From assembly GCA_030607715.1 (NCBI GenBank), contig JAUWJM010000048.1:1-10577 (forward strand): a stretch of DNA of 10,577 nucleotides, given 5' to 3'. The stretch's first letter is position 1. Every line of letters begins with the position of its first letter. The DNA is from Candidatus Aerophobota bacterium (GTDB taxonomy: Bacteria; Aerophobota; Aerophobia; Aerophobales; B3-G15). Positions 1 to 6,072 of this stretch are shown here, one piece after another. The position numbers and the translations under genes are program-made. Below the pieces are notes generated by a model, which was given only the letters and a program-made list of their open reading frames with translations, did not search any database and had not been told where the DNA came from.

Positions 1-207
1 ACATTTATAGTAAGAATTAGGAGGTATAAACAAATAGCTATTGTAACTATATCCACTAAAGAGCAGATTGTAATTCCAAAAGAAATAAGAGAGATTCTTG
101 GTTTGCACCCCGGAACCAAAATTAAAGTAAAATTGAAAGGAAATGAGAAGCTAAGGAAATATGAAAAGTGCAGATTATGCGAACTAATACACTACGGACT
201 ATTTTGA
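1..207 (+). pseudogene. AbrB/SpoVT-type DNA-binding domain, partial or start-damaged
   Basis: From 34 the frame reads (I)AIVTISTKEQIVIPKEIREILG followed by LHPGTKIKVKLKGNEK. This is a recognisable SpoVT/AbrB swapped-hairpin domain, as in VapB- or MazE-like antitoxins and small transition-state regulators (compare the family pattern TxKGQIVIPKEIRxxLGLKPGTK). The usual Gly before Gln is Glu here. A strong AGGAGG lies at 19-24, nine bases before codon 34-36, but that codon is ATA, not ATG. The frame has no stop back to base 1, so a start left of the window is also possible. After about residue 37 the tail (RKYEKCRLCELIHYGLF, stop TGA 205-207) does not look like a normal antitoxin C-terminus. No PIN-domain toxin follows. 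It is either a relic with a lost start and altered tail, or the 3' part of a gene beginning outside the window. The domain assignment is firmer than the pseudogene status. Confidence 0.6.
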
Positions 208-436
208 GAGCGATATTCTAAAGACGCAAGAATTTTAATAATTTGTAGTCATCAGTCCTTATTCAGACTTAAGGCCACGAACTATTAGATTACGGACTAC
301 CCTGTGTAACCTCAGCAAGTATTATTCAAATTACCAAATTTAAATTCAATAAAAGATGCTAAGCTAAAATTCAAATATTCTTATACTCCCCATCTTTTGT
401 GCATTATTTACATTAAGTTCTATAAGAAGCACTGAT
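208..436. other. Intergenic spacer with short imperfect repeats
   Basis: No coding frame was recognised here. The 9-mer tacggacta occurs at 291-299 and also at 193-201, inside the AbrB tail. The partial reverse complement gtagtc lies at 245-250. These may be remnants of a small dispersed repeat, but are too short to be sure. TATACT at about 371-376 could be a -10 element for the following gene; no convincing -35 was found at proper spacing. Confidence 0.3.
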
Positions 437-1126
437 ATGGAGAAAGTTTGTATTTATGTTGGTGAAGGGGCAAGTTTAGCCAGGGATGTCGAGGTTGCTC
501 TCTATAATTTGGGCATAGCTTACGGTGAGATAGATGAAGCTTCTCTTAAGAAAGGTACATTGAAAAATTGCTCGGTTTTAATTATCCCCGGGGGCTACAC
601 TAAATTATGTGTAGATGCTCTAAGTAAAAAGGGTTTTAGGTGTATCCAAGAATTCATTCGGGATGGGGGAGGTTACATAGGAATCTGTATGGGAGCATAT
701 ATAGCTGCTCGGGTAGGTGAGACTCCAGGACATCCTTCAGGATTAGGGATAATCAATGTTCAAAATAAAAGAAAAAGAGGGATGGGGATTAAAAAAATTA
801 CAGTTGCAAAACTTAAACATCCTTTGGTTGCTGGTTATAAAAACGATATCAAAATTTGGTATCAGAATGGGCCAATGATTCAACCAGGAGAAGAGGTTAT
901 AGGAGCAGTATTGAGGACAAAAAGAGGAGTTAAACCCATCTTTGTTTCCCCTGGAAATAAAATAGATCTTGACACTTCTATAAAGATAGTTTTAAAATGT
1001 ATAGAAAAGCATAAGTTACCCGAGCCTGTCCGAGAAGCCCATATCTTTGTTAACAAGATTAAAAGAGAGCTTATGTCAGAGGTAAATATAACTTTTGACT
1101 ATAAAGGAAAAGCGATTAGATCTTAG
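437..1126 (+). CDS. Class I glutamine amidotransferase-like protein, BPL_N type
   Basis: This 229-residue protein has the layout of the BPL_N family (the class I amidotransferase-like domain named after the N-terminus of eukaryotic biotin-protein ligase). An N-terminal beta strand ends in YVGEGAS (7-13). The oxyanion-type strand is LIIPGG (48-53), and the nucleophile elbow GGGYIGICMGAYIA (77-90) puts the putative catalytic cysteine at 84. A WYQNGP segment (141-146) matches the YNGGP-like motif of the family. The usual C-terminal His-x-Glu (SPHPE-like) site appears as SPGNKIDLD (171-179), so the canonical His and Glu are not visible there. The protein may be non-catalytic or use other residues. 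No signal peptide is seen, so it is probably cytoplasmic. The ATG start has only a weak purine-rich stretch upstream (aagaag). Neighbours give no functional clue. The fold assignment is good; the substrate is unknown. Confidence 0.72.
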   Translation: MEKVCIYVGEGASLARDVEVALYNLGIAYGEIDEASLKKGTLKNCSVLIIPGGYTKLCVDALSKKGFRCIQEFIRDGGGYIGICMGAYIAARVGETPGHPSGLGIINVQNKRKRGMGIKKITVAKLKHPLVAGYKNDIKIWYQNGPMIQPGEEVIGAVLRTKRGVKPIFVSPGNKIDLDTSIKIVLKCIEKHKLPEPVREAHIFVNKIKRELMSEVNITFDYKGKAIRS

Positions 1127-1155
1127 CTGAAAACCTAAATCTTGCCCGGTGCTGA

Positions 1156-1293
1156 TTTTATATTAAGGAACTCCAGTCCTGGGCACCTCATACTGTCTAT
1201 GTAAATGGACAAAGTGTTTTAACTCCGAAGCTTGGAGATAATACGGTGGAAATCCATTATATAGAACCAGAGTTTAAAAGATTGATGGAGTAA
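1156..1293 (+). pseudogene. Orphan C-terminal fragment of an unidentified protein
   Basis: An open frame without an ATG near its beginning reads FYIKELQSWAPHTVYVNGQ, then SVLTPKLGDNTVEIHYIEPE and FKRLME, closed by TAA TAA at 1291-1296. The alternating hydrophobic pattern (TVYVNGQ, NTVEIHYIEP) looks like edge strands of a beta-sandwich tail, as at the end of many secreted enzymes. The frame is blocked upstream by TGA at 1153-1155, and it is not in frame with the preceding amidotransferase-like gene. It is therefore either a relic of a deleted gene or chance coding. The protein-like composition and double stop favour a relic. The parent family was not recognised. The nucleotidyltransferase begins six bases after the first stop codon. 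Confidence 0.35.
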
Positions 1294-1299
1294 TAAAAT

Positions 1300-1647
1300 A
1301 TGAAAAGGGAAACACTCACAAAAGAAGCGATAATGGAAATACTTAGAGAGCATGAAGAAATTCTAAAAAAATATGGCGTAAAAAGAATAGGTTTGTTTGG
1401 TTCTTATATTCGCGGAGAGCAGAAAAAGGATAGTGATATTGATTTAGTTGTAGAATTTGACCGGGAGAAGTTTGGTAAAGATTTTAAAGGGCTTTTTGAT
1501 GCATTTATGGAGGTATCTTCTTACATTGAAAAGTTGTTCAATAGAAAGGTAGATATTCTAACTCCTGACAGTATTAGAACAATAAGGATCAAAGAAGTTG
1601 CAGAAGAAATTGAAAGGAGCATTGTATATGTCCAAGAGAGGAGATAG
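1300..1647 (+). CDS. MNT-type minimal nucleotidyltransferase (MntA-like antitoxin family)
   Basis: This 115-residue protein is a complete minimal nucleotidyltransferase of the DNA polymerase beta superfamily. The diagnostic GSx10DxD signature is present: LFGSYIRGEQKKDSDIDLVV, with Gly34-Ser35 and the metal-binding Asp46 and Asp48. A third candidate carboxylate, Asp85, lies in the strand KVDILTP. MntA members pair with a HEPN (HepT) toxin, and characterised ones inactivate it by transferring AMP to a tyrosine; that is family knowledge. In this window no HEPN gene follows. The next frame is a 48-aa protein lacking the HEPN Rx4-6H motif, and beyond it lies a convergent lipid kinase. It is therefore an orphan antitoxin-type enzyme, or one that has lost its partner. 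The ATG start follows a GGAG-like sequence (tggag, 1286-1290) nine bases upstream. All catalytic residues look intact. Confidence 0.85.
   Translation: MKRETLTKEAIMEILREHEEILKKYGVKRIGLFGSYIRGEQKKDSDIDLVVEFDREKFGKDFKGLFDAFMEVSSYIEKLFNRKVDILTPDSIRTIRIKEVAEEIERSIVYVQERR
1615..1619 (+). promoter_or_regulatory. Ribosome binding site AGGAG for the 48-aa mini-gene
   Basis: AGGAG lies inside the 3' end of the nucleotidyltransferase gene, eight bases before the ATG at 1628. The spacing is ideal and supports genuine translation of the overlapping small frame. Confidence 0.6.
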
Positions 1648-1774
1648 AGAATTTATTTTAGATAAAAAGTGGATTGAGCTGTATTGTAAAGGAGATTGGA
1701 AAAGTTGTATAAGGTATCAAATGGAGGAAAAAGGGATTGGGCGTTTGAAAACCGTGCTTATTTATCATAATTGA
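1628..1774 (+). CDS. 48-aa cysteine-containing small protein, probably C-terminally truncated
   Basis: The ATG at 1628 overlaps the last 20 bases of the nucleotidyltransferase gene in another frame and has AGGAG eight bases upstream. The product begins MSKRGDREFILDKKWIELYC, continues KGDWKSCIRYQMEEKG and ends IGRLKTVLIYHN. The core W-x3-YCKGDWKSCIRYQMEEKG, with Cys20 and Cys27, resembles a family of short conserved proteins that I recall only from memory, in which a C-x(n)-C-x-RYxMEE-x-G segment is followed by a proline- and aspartate-rich stretch. Here the sequence after MEEKG does not look like that, which suggests the natural C-terminus was replaced when the convergent gene came to adjoin it. 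Its last 17 bases overlap the 3' end of the lipid kinase on the other strand. Function is unknown; two cysteines alone do not prove metal binding. A degenerate relative lies at 5983-6020. Confidence 0.5.
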   Translation: MSKRGDREFILDKKWIELYCKGDWKSCIRYQMEEKGIGRLKTVLIYHN

Positions 1775-2687
1775 TTGGGACTATCATCCTCAAAGCCTTA
1801 GGGATTACTTCAAGAGATAGTGGGGTCGTAGAGATGATTTCCGCATCTCCATGAAAAGGAAGAGGAATATATGATTCTAGGTAAATTTTCTTTGCCTGAT
1901 AAACTTTTACTCCTAAAATTTCTTTATAAATTCTAACTTCTGGAAGCCGAAAAGGTGGAGTTTTAATAAAAACTTTTAAAAATGTCTTTATTATCTTTAA
2001 TTTACCAATTCTTTTCACTATGCAGATATCTAATAGTCCATCATCAACTAAAGCGAAAGGAGTAGTTTGTATTACTCGGGCATAGGATTTCGTATTTCCA
2101 AAACAAGCCATAAGAATTTGTCCACTAAAGCTATTCCCATCGTATCTTATTCTAACCTTTTGTGGTCTACAAACAGCAATCTCTTTTAAAATAGCACCTA
2201 TATAAAATGGGTAGATAAACATCCTGGGAACAAACCTTTTCCAGCGATTTATATAAGAGACTACTTCAGCATCAAAACTTATCCCTCCCACTGTCACATA
2301 ATATTTATCTTCCCCTACCTTTATTACATCTATCTTTTTTATCTTTCCATACTTAAGAATATCGCAGGCAAAGTCAATTTCCTCTTTTATGCCTAAATTA
2401 CGGGCAAGATCATTCCCAATACCAAGAGGTATTATTCCTAAAGTTAAACTTGTTTTAATGATAACGTTGATGACCTCGCTAACTGTTCCATCTCCTCCAC
2501 AAACAATAACTCTTTGGTAGCCTGCTTTCTTTGCTTTTTGGGCAAATTTCCTTGCCTGACCATGACCTTGAGTTAGTGCAAGATCGTATTTAATTCCTTT
2601 CTCTTTTAGTCTTTTTTCAACCATGGGAAGCAGTTTCTTTACTTTTCCCCGGCCAGCAACAGGATTTACAATAAGCTTTGTTTTCAT
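1758..2687 (-). CDS. Diacylglycerol kinase-family lipid kinase (DgkB/YegS-like)
   Basis: The 309-residue length is typical of bacterial DgkB/YegS/BmrU lipid kinases, which phosphorylate diacylglycerol or related lipids with ATP at the inner face of the membrane. Visible motifs in order: the phosphate-binding start LIVNPVAGRGK (5-15), the nucleotide loop CGGDGTVSEV (63-72), PLGIGNDLAR (87-96), the structural-metal segment VDDGLLDI (214-221) and the C-terminal HGDAE (279-283), whose Glu283 aligns with the family's catalytic acid. No transmembrane helix is evident, as expected for this peripheral family. The gene is last in a three-gene operon: its ATG comes three bases after the stop of the phosphoesterase gene, and no Shine-Dalgarno is visible, so translation probably depends on coupling to the upstream gene. 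Whether the substrate is diacylglycerol, a sphingoid-like base or undecaprenol cannot be read from sequence. Confidence 0.88.
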   Translation of the reverse strand: MKTKLIVNPVAGRGKVKKLLPMVEKRLKEKGIKYDLALTQGHGQARKFAQKAKKAGYQRVIVCGGDGTVSEVINVIIKTSLTLGIIPLGIGNDLARNLGIKEEIDFACDILKYGKIKKIDVIKVGEDKYYVTVGGISFDAEVVSYINRWKRFVPRMFIYPFYIGAILKEIAVCRPQKVRIRYDGNSFSGQILMACFGNTKSYARVIQTTPFALVDDGLLDICIVKRIGKLKIIKTFLKVFIKTPPFRLPEVRIYKEILGVKVYQAKKIYLESYIPLPFHGDAEIISTTPLSLEVIPKALRMIVPINYDK

Positions 2688-2690
2688 TTT

Positions 2691-4793
2691 TTAGAATCTG
2701 CAGCCCAAAGCTACACGGACTTTTTCTTGATTAAGCGAAAATGTAATGTGGTATTTTTCTACTAATTTTTTATTGTGATCCATAACAGCCTCATAGGCAT
2801 CCCCGCATTCCCATATCTTAAAACATATTAAGGCTAAAAGACCCAGGGTTCTCGTAGATTCCTTGGATGCAAGAGCAAGTGAGCCTATCTCTATTAAAAA
2901 GAATTTTAAACCCCTTGGATACCAATCTTTGGCATAAACATGCCCGAGGGAGGGAAAAACAAGGGCAGCTCCTATACCTACCCAGGGATTTTTTCTTTTA
3001 GCCCGATAATAACTAAGAAATTTTTCTGAAGGCGTGTTAATACGTCCTTGAGTTTGAGCATACACTAAAGGAATATCAGGTATTAAATCTCCATCCAGGT
3101 CAGAAAAATGAGAAAGATACTTTATAAATGCTTGCCATTCCTTAACTTCTTGAATACCTTTATTTGCAGGATCCTTATCTACTAAAATTTTTTTCTTTCC
3201 TGCAAAAGTACTAAAAGGAATGGGATTTCCCTCCTTATCCTTAGGAACTATAGATAGCCAGGGGACGTATTTTTTAACAAAAGAAAGAAGATCTACTAAA
3301 AAAAGGTTGGTTCCGATTTTGTAAAAAGTTTTGATATTAGAAGTATCAAGAGAAATATAGTATCCAGTGATAGAGTCCCATTTCTCTATTTTTGTTACTT
3401 TCCTAAACATTGGTTGCAGAGGATTATACCAGAATCTTAACCCTGAAACCTGGAGAAGATATTCCCTACCCCTGCTTAAAGCAATATAAACCGATATTTC
3501 TAAAACTTTTTTTATTTCCTGAGCATTAAGGTAAAAACTAACCAAAGGATAACCTGGCTCCATATCAGGACCAATTCCTAAGGGGATAATGCGAAATGCA
3601 TCTGAGATTTTGATTATCTCGGTTTCAATGTCACCACGAATAAAGCCTGTTGGTTGAAAAGTAAAATCTACAGAATCTCCAGATTGATAGGAATCAATAG
3701 CAAAGCGCATGCCATCGGTAACTAAATCTCCAAGATTAGTCTCGCTAACAAACTCAGCCTCTCCAATTAAATTAAAATCTGTTTCTGCCAATGATTCATC
3801 TGATTCTAACCCAATGGGATTCAATATTTTTCTATCAATGATATTCGTGTAGTGATTGATAACCCTCTGAACAGAGAAATCTTTGGGAATGGTATCGTTA
3901 ATAGGAATCAACTGGTAGTTGCACAGAGAAACTTTCCCATCATCCACAAACACCTCTAATTTACCTAAGTATTTTGTATATGAACCTGCCTCAACTATAA
4001 GAGTATTGGCGACACGAATAGGCTGAAACAGAGCAGTATGGCAATGTCCAGCCATGATTATATCAATACCTTTAATTAATTTTGCCAATTCTTTATCTTC
4101 ATCAAGTCCAGAATGAGAAAGCAAAATTACCAGATCAACGCCTTTACTCCTAACAACATTCACCATATGCTGAATAAAATCCTTATTATGATTGAATTTT
4201 ACAGGGGCCGATTGGAGTGCCTTTTGTTCTGCCTCTTTTCCCAACAAACCAATAATGCCTACCTTTAATCCATTAGATAGGGTTTTTACAAGATAGCGTC
4301 GAATAACACCAGCATCGTATAGTCTTTTCAAATCATTATCACGGGAATCAAAGAGATTGAACCTGATGTTAGAAGCAATAATAGGAACCGTTAAACCACC
4401 TCCATTTACTCTGGCAATATCAATGAGTTTAGCTAAAGCTTGAGGCCCCCAGTCGAATTCATGATTACCTAAAGTTGTGGCATCAAATTCAAGGATATTC
4501 ATCAATGTAAGCTCTGGGCTCGCAGTTGTAGTTAGCATATGATAGAGTGTTCCAACTATAAAATCACATGAATCTAAGAGAAGTACAGGCTCATTTCTTT
4601 CCGCTTTTTCCTGTTTAATCTCTTTAATCTTAGTAGCCAAACAGGAAAACCTGCTCAGATGCGAATGTATGTCATTAGTATGCAGAATGGTTAAATTACC
4701 TTTTACAGCCAGGCCTATTTCAGGAATTATTAAAGCTAAGATTTGTGAGGTAATGAATATGGCAATTAACCAGCGAACTCTTTTGTTTAGCAT
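2691..4793 (-). CDS. Exported 5'-nucleotidase/2',3'-cyclic phosphodiesterase-type metallophosphatase with membrane-like C-terminal extension
   Basis: At 700 residues this is longer than typical UshA/YfkN-type single enzymes (about 500-550). It starts with a signal peptide or anchor (hydrophobic 8-29, cleavage possible near 29-32). The calcineurin-like metallophosphoesterase domain shows ILHTNDIHSHL (36-46, ligands Asp41 and His43), LLLDSCDF (71-78; Asp77 ligand, with Cys at the usual Gly of DxGD), GNHEFDWG (109-116), SHSG (226-229) and GHCH (249-252). The 5'-nucleotidase C-terminal domain follows, with ETNLGDLVTDGMR (351-363), GFIRGDI (383-389) and SGLRFWYN (450-457). At 565-573, DLDGDLIPD resembles a calcium-binding TSP3/dockerin-type loop. 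From about 604 to 662 come hydrophobic segments beginning GIGAALVFPSLGHVYAKDWY, similar to the small TM domain of DUF5683-like proteins. The family hydrolyses nucleotides or nucleotide sugars outside the cytoplasm; the substrate here is unknown. A TAGGAT-like RBS lies seven bases before the ATG, and the preceding gene ends 27 bases upstream. Confidence 0.87.
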   Translation of the reverse strand: MLNKRVRWLIAIFITSQILALIIPEIGLAVKGNLTILHTNDIHSHLSRFSCLATKIKEIKQEKAERNEPVLLLDSCDFIVGTLYHMLTTTASPELTLMNILEFDATTLGNHEFDWGPQALAKLIDIARVNGGGLTVPIIASNIRFNLFDSRDNDLKRLYDAGVIRRYLVKTLSNGLKVGIIGLLGKEAEQKALQSAPVKFNHNKDFIQHMVNVVRSKGVDLVILLSHSGLDEDKELAKLIKGIDIIMAGHCHTALFQPIRVANTLIVEAGSYTKYLGKLEVFVDDGKVSLCNYQLIPINDTIPKDFSVQRVINHYTNIIDRKILNPIGLESDESLAETDFNLIGEAEFVSETNLGDLVTDGMRFAIDSYQSGDSVDFTFQPTGFIRGDIETEIIKISDAFRIIPLGIGPDMEPGYPLVSFYLNAQEIKKVLEISVYIALSRGREYLLQVSGLRFWYNPLQPMFRKVTKIEKWDSITGYYISLDTSNIKTFYKIGTNLFLVDLLSFVKKYVPWLSIVPKDKEGNPIPFSTFAGKKKILVDKDPANKGIQEVKEWQAFIKYLSHFSDLDGDLIPDIPLVYAQTQGRINTPSEKFLSYYRAKRKNPWVGIGAALVFPSLGHVYAKDWYPRGLKFFLIEIGSLALASKESTRTLGLLALICFKIWECGDAYEAVMDHNKKLVEKYHITFSLNQEKVRVALGCRF

Positions 4794-4820
4794 TTTTACT
4801 TATCCTAATTTTTTTGAAAC

Positions 4821-5882
4821 TCATGGGGAAGCTTTTCGATCCAGAAAATCAGTTTCAAAGGCTCCCTTAATTTCCCTTGGCCATCGACCGAGTGTAATTC
4901 CAAGAGCTTTCACAACAAAAGAGTATTGAAATCTATAGTTAGTCCTCTCATAAGATTTGATGTGAGAGATCCACCAGGTTTTTAGTTTTCCGCTGTCCAG
5001 TTTAATAGTAAAGACTACTGATTTTGTTTTGCCTGATAAAATAATCAAAGGTAACCTAGTACTACCTTCTGCCATCTTGATATCGTTTAATAGAAAGTCA
5101 TATTCAATTCTATTTATAATTGGTGCTCCTGGTATTTTACTGGAATTGTGAATCTTAATTGTGTTCTTTATCTGGGTCTCGTTGGTGGTAACTTTTCCCC
5201 ATTCAGAATGTAAAGATTTAATTTGCAGTGTGTACAGTCCAAAATTAAAATCACTTACCTCGGTAGTATTGATATCTTCAAGCATATTAGTCTGGAACTC
5301 ATTTTCCCATGAAAAGGGATAAATCAAATCAACATCTCTTAAACTTATTATGAGCTTTCCTTGAATTATTGCTTTGGTTTTTTCACCATTTTTTATATGA
5401 GAAGTCCACCACTTAGCGATATTTCCACTGTTATTGTTAATTTTATTATTAAAACGAATAAGGCTACCCGTAGCTATCCTCTTAACAGTGACATCCTCCC
5501 CCAGGCCCTCAACCATTTTAATGCCATTAAGATAAATCCCACAGGTAACCGATAAAGGAACTAAAGATAAATCCGGACCACTGACTAAAATCTGAGTAAC
5601 AATGGTAGTTACATCAGATAAGACAGGTCCCCAGGAATTGGAGATATTTTCTACTTTAAAGTCAGGAATTGTTAGGGGAGAGCTTTCTTTTATCTCTTTC
5701 GGTGAAAATTCCTCTTTACTTTTTGGAATAACAGTTGGGTGTATTATTTCCTCAGCTTGAATAATATTAGTCCCTACAGTTATTCCAATACTTAGGAGAA
5801 TCAAAAATAGAATAATTCTTATCTTATTCTCAGTGAAAATGTATAGTTGCTCTTTTCCAGATAGCCTGGTCTTTACATTCAT
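4821..5882 (-). CDS. Membrane-anchored protein with two LEA14/WHy-like repeats
   Basis: The 353-residue protein has a positively charged N-terminus, one hydrophobic helix (about 21-40) and no lipobox, so it is probably anchored with its bulk outside the cytoplasm. A Pro/Lys/Glu-rich linker (45-73) precedes two homologous beta-rich repeats, at about 74-203 and 215-346. Shared landmarks are SWGPV/EWGKV, a run like ILVSGP/IKIHNSS, YLNGIKMVEG/LLNDIKMAEG, and the striking KWWTSHIKNGEKT (157-169) versus TWWISHIKSYERT (302-314). The pattern of an Asn-Pro-like strand, then Y-x-(L/F)-x-x-(N/D)-x-x-x-xEG, and a hydrophobic closing strand is that of LEA14/WHy (water stress and hypersensitive response) domains, known in archaeal and bacterial secreted proteins as two-copy arrangements. 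Actual biochemical function is unknown. It heads the operon, with a good promoter and AGAGG RBS upstream, and ends 27 bases before the phosphoesterase start. Family call is moderately confident; the internal duplication is certain. Confidence 0.7.
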   Translation of the reverse strand: MNVKTRLSGKEQLYIFTENKIRIILFLILLSIGITVGTNIIQAEEIIHPTVIPKSKEEFSPKEIKESSPLTIPDFKVENISNSWGPVLSDVTTIVTQILVSGPDLSLVPLSVTCGIYLNGIKMVEGLGEDVTVKRIATGSLIRFNNKINNNSGNIAKWWTSHIKNGEKTKAIIQGKLIISLRDVDLIYPFSWENEFQTNMLEDINTTEVSDFNFGLYTLQIKSLHSEWGKVTTNETQIKNTIKIHNSSKIPGAPIINRIEYDFLLNDIKMAEGSTRLPLIILSGKTKSVVFTIKLDSGKLKTWWISHIKSYERTNYRFQYSFVVKALGITLGRWPREIKGAFETDFLDRKASP

Positions 5883-5889
5883 TTGAGTT

Positions 5890-5927
5890 CCTCTCTTTTA
5901 TTATACTTATTTTTGAGAAGGTTTCAA
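5890..5927 (-). promoter_or_regulatory. Sigma-70-type promoter and RBS of the LEA14-like/phosphoesterase/lipid-kinase operon
   Basis: Read on the - strand: TTGAAA (complement of 5922-5927), a 16-base spacer, TATAAT (complement of 5900-5905), then AGAGG (complement of 5890-5894) seven bases before the ATG at 5882. Both hexamers are close to consensus. The predicted transcription start would fall almost on the RBS, giving a very short leader; this lowers confidence a little. Confidence 0.55.
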
Positions 5928-5982
5928 ATCAAAATCATAACAATTTAATTTTTTTTAAGTCCCATAAGGTCTGGAACATTCC

Positions 5983-6020
5983 ATTGAAAAAATTGTGTAA
6001 GGTATCAGATGGTGAGAAAA
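5983..6020 (+). pseudogene. Degenerate copy of the cysteine mini-gene core
   Basis: This 38-base stretch matches 1695-1732 of the 48-aa mini-gene at 31 of 38 positions without gaps. Translated in the matching frame it gives stop-KNCVRYQMVRK against WKSCIRYQMEEK. The tryptophan codon has become TGA, but Cys, Arg, Tyr, Gln and Met are kept, with a synonymous caa/cag change at Gln and conservative S/N and I/V replacements. No ATG with an RBS, and no longer open frame, accompanies it. It sits on the + strand between the promoter of one operon and the 3' end of the efflux permease gene, and looks like a relic of a second, related small gene. Confidence 0.45.
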
Positions 6021-6072
6021 GAGAGTAATGCAGATGGGTGGATCCACTTGATTCATAAGTTATAATATTACT

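Noticed and set aside
193..300. Repeated tacggacta with partial inverse gtagtc, considered as a CRISPR-like or IS-end repeat.
   Set aside because: Only two 9-base copies, uneven spacing, one inside a coding-like frame, no transposase; too little to call a repeat element.
1144..1185. Imperfect inverted repeat tgcccgg / ctgggca downstream of the amidotransferase-like gene, considered as a terminator.
   Set aside because: Seven-base stem with a wobble pair, a loop of nearly 30 bases and no T run.
4669..4929. + strand open frame of 86 codons opposite the junction of the phosphoesterase and LEA14-like genes.
   Set aside because: It lies antisense to two well supported genes, has no recognisable domain and no good RBS.
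6037..6046. Perfect 10-base palindrome gtggatccac downstream of the permease gene.
   Set aside because: No T run follows on either strand and the stem has no loop, so it is not a convincing terminator. A single 10-base palindrome is not enough for an operator.
6061..6066. TATAAT on the + strand near the permease stop codon.
   Set aside because: No -35 at proper spacing (TTGATT is only seven bases away) and no + strand gene follows; it overlaps the coding end of the permease.
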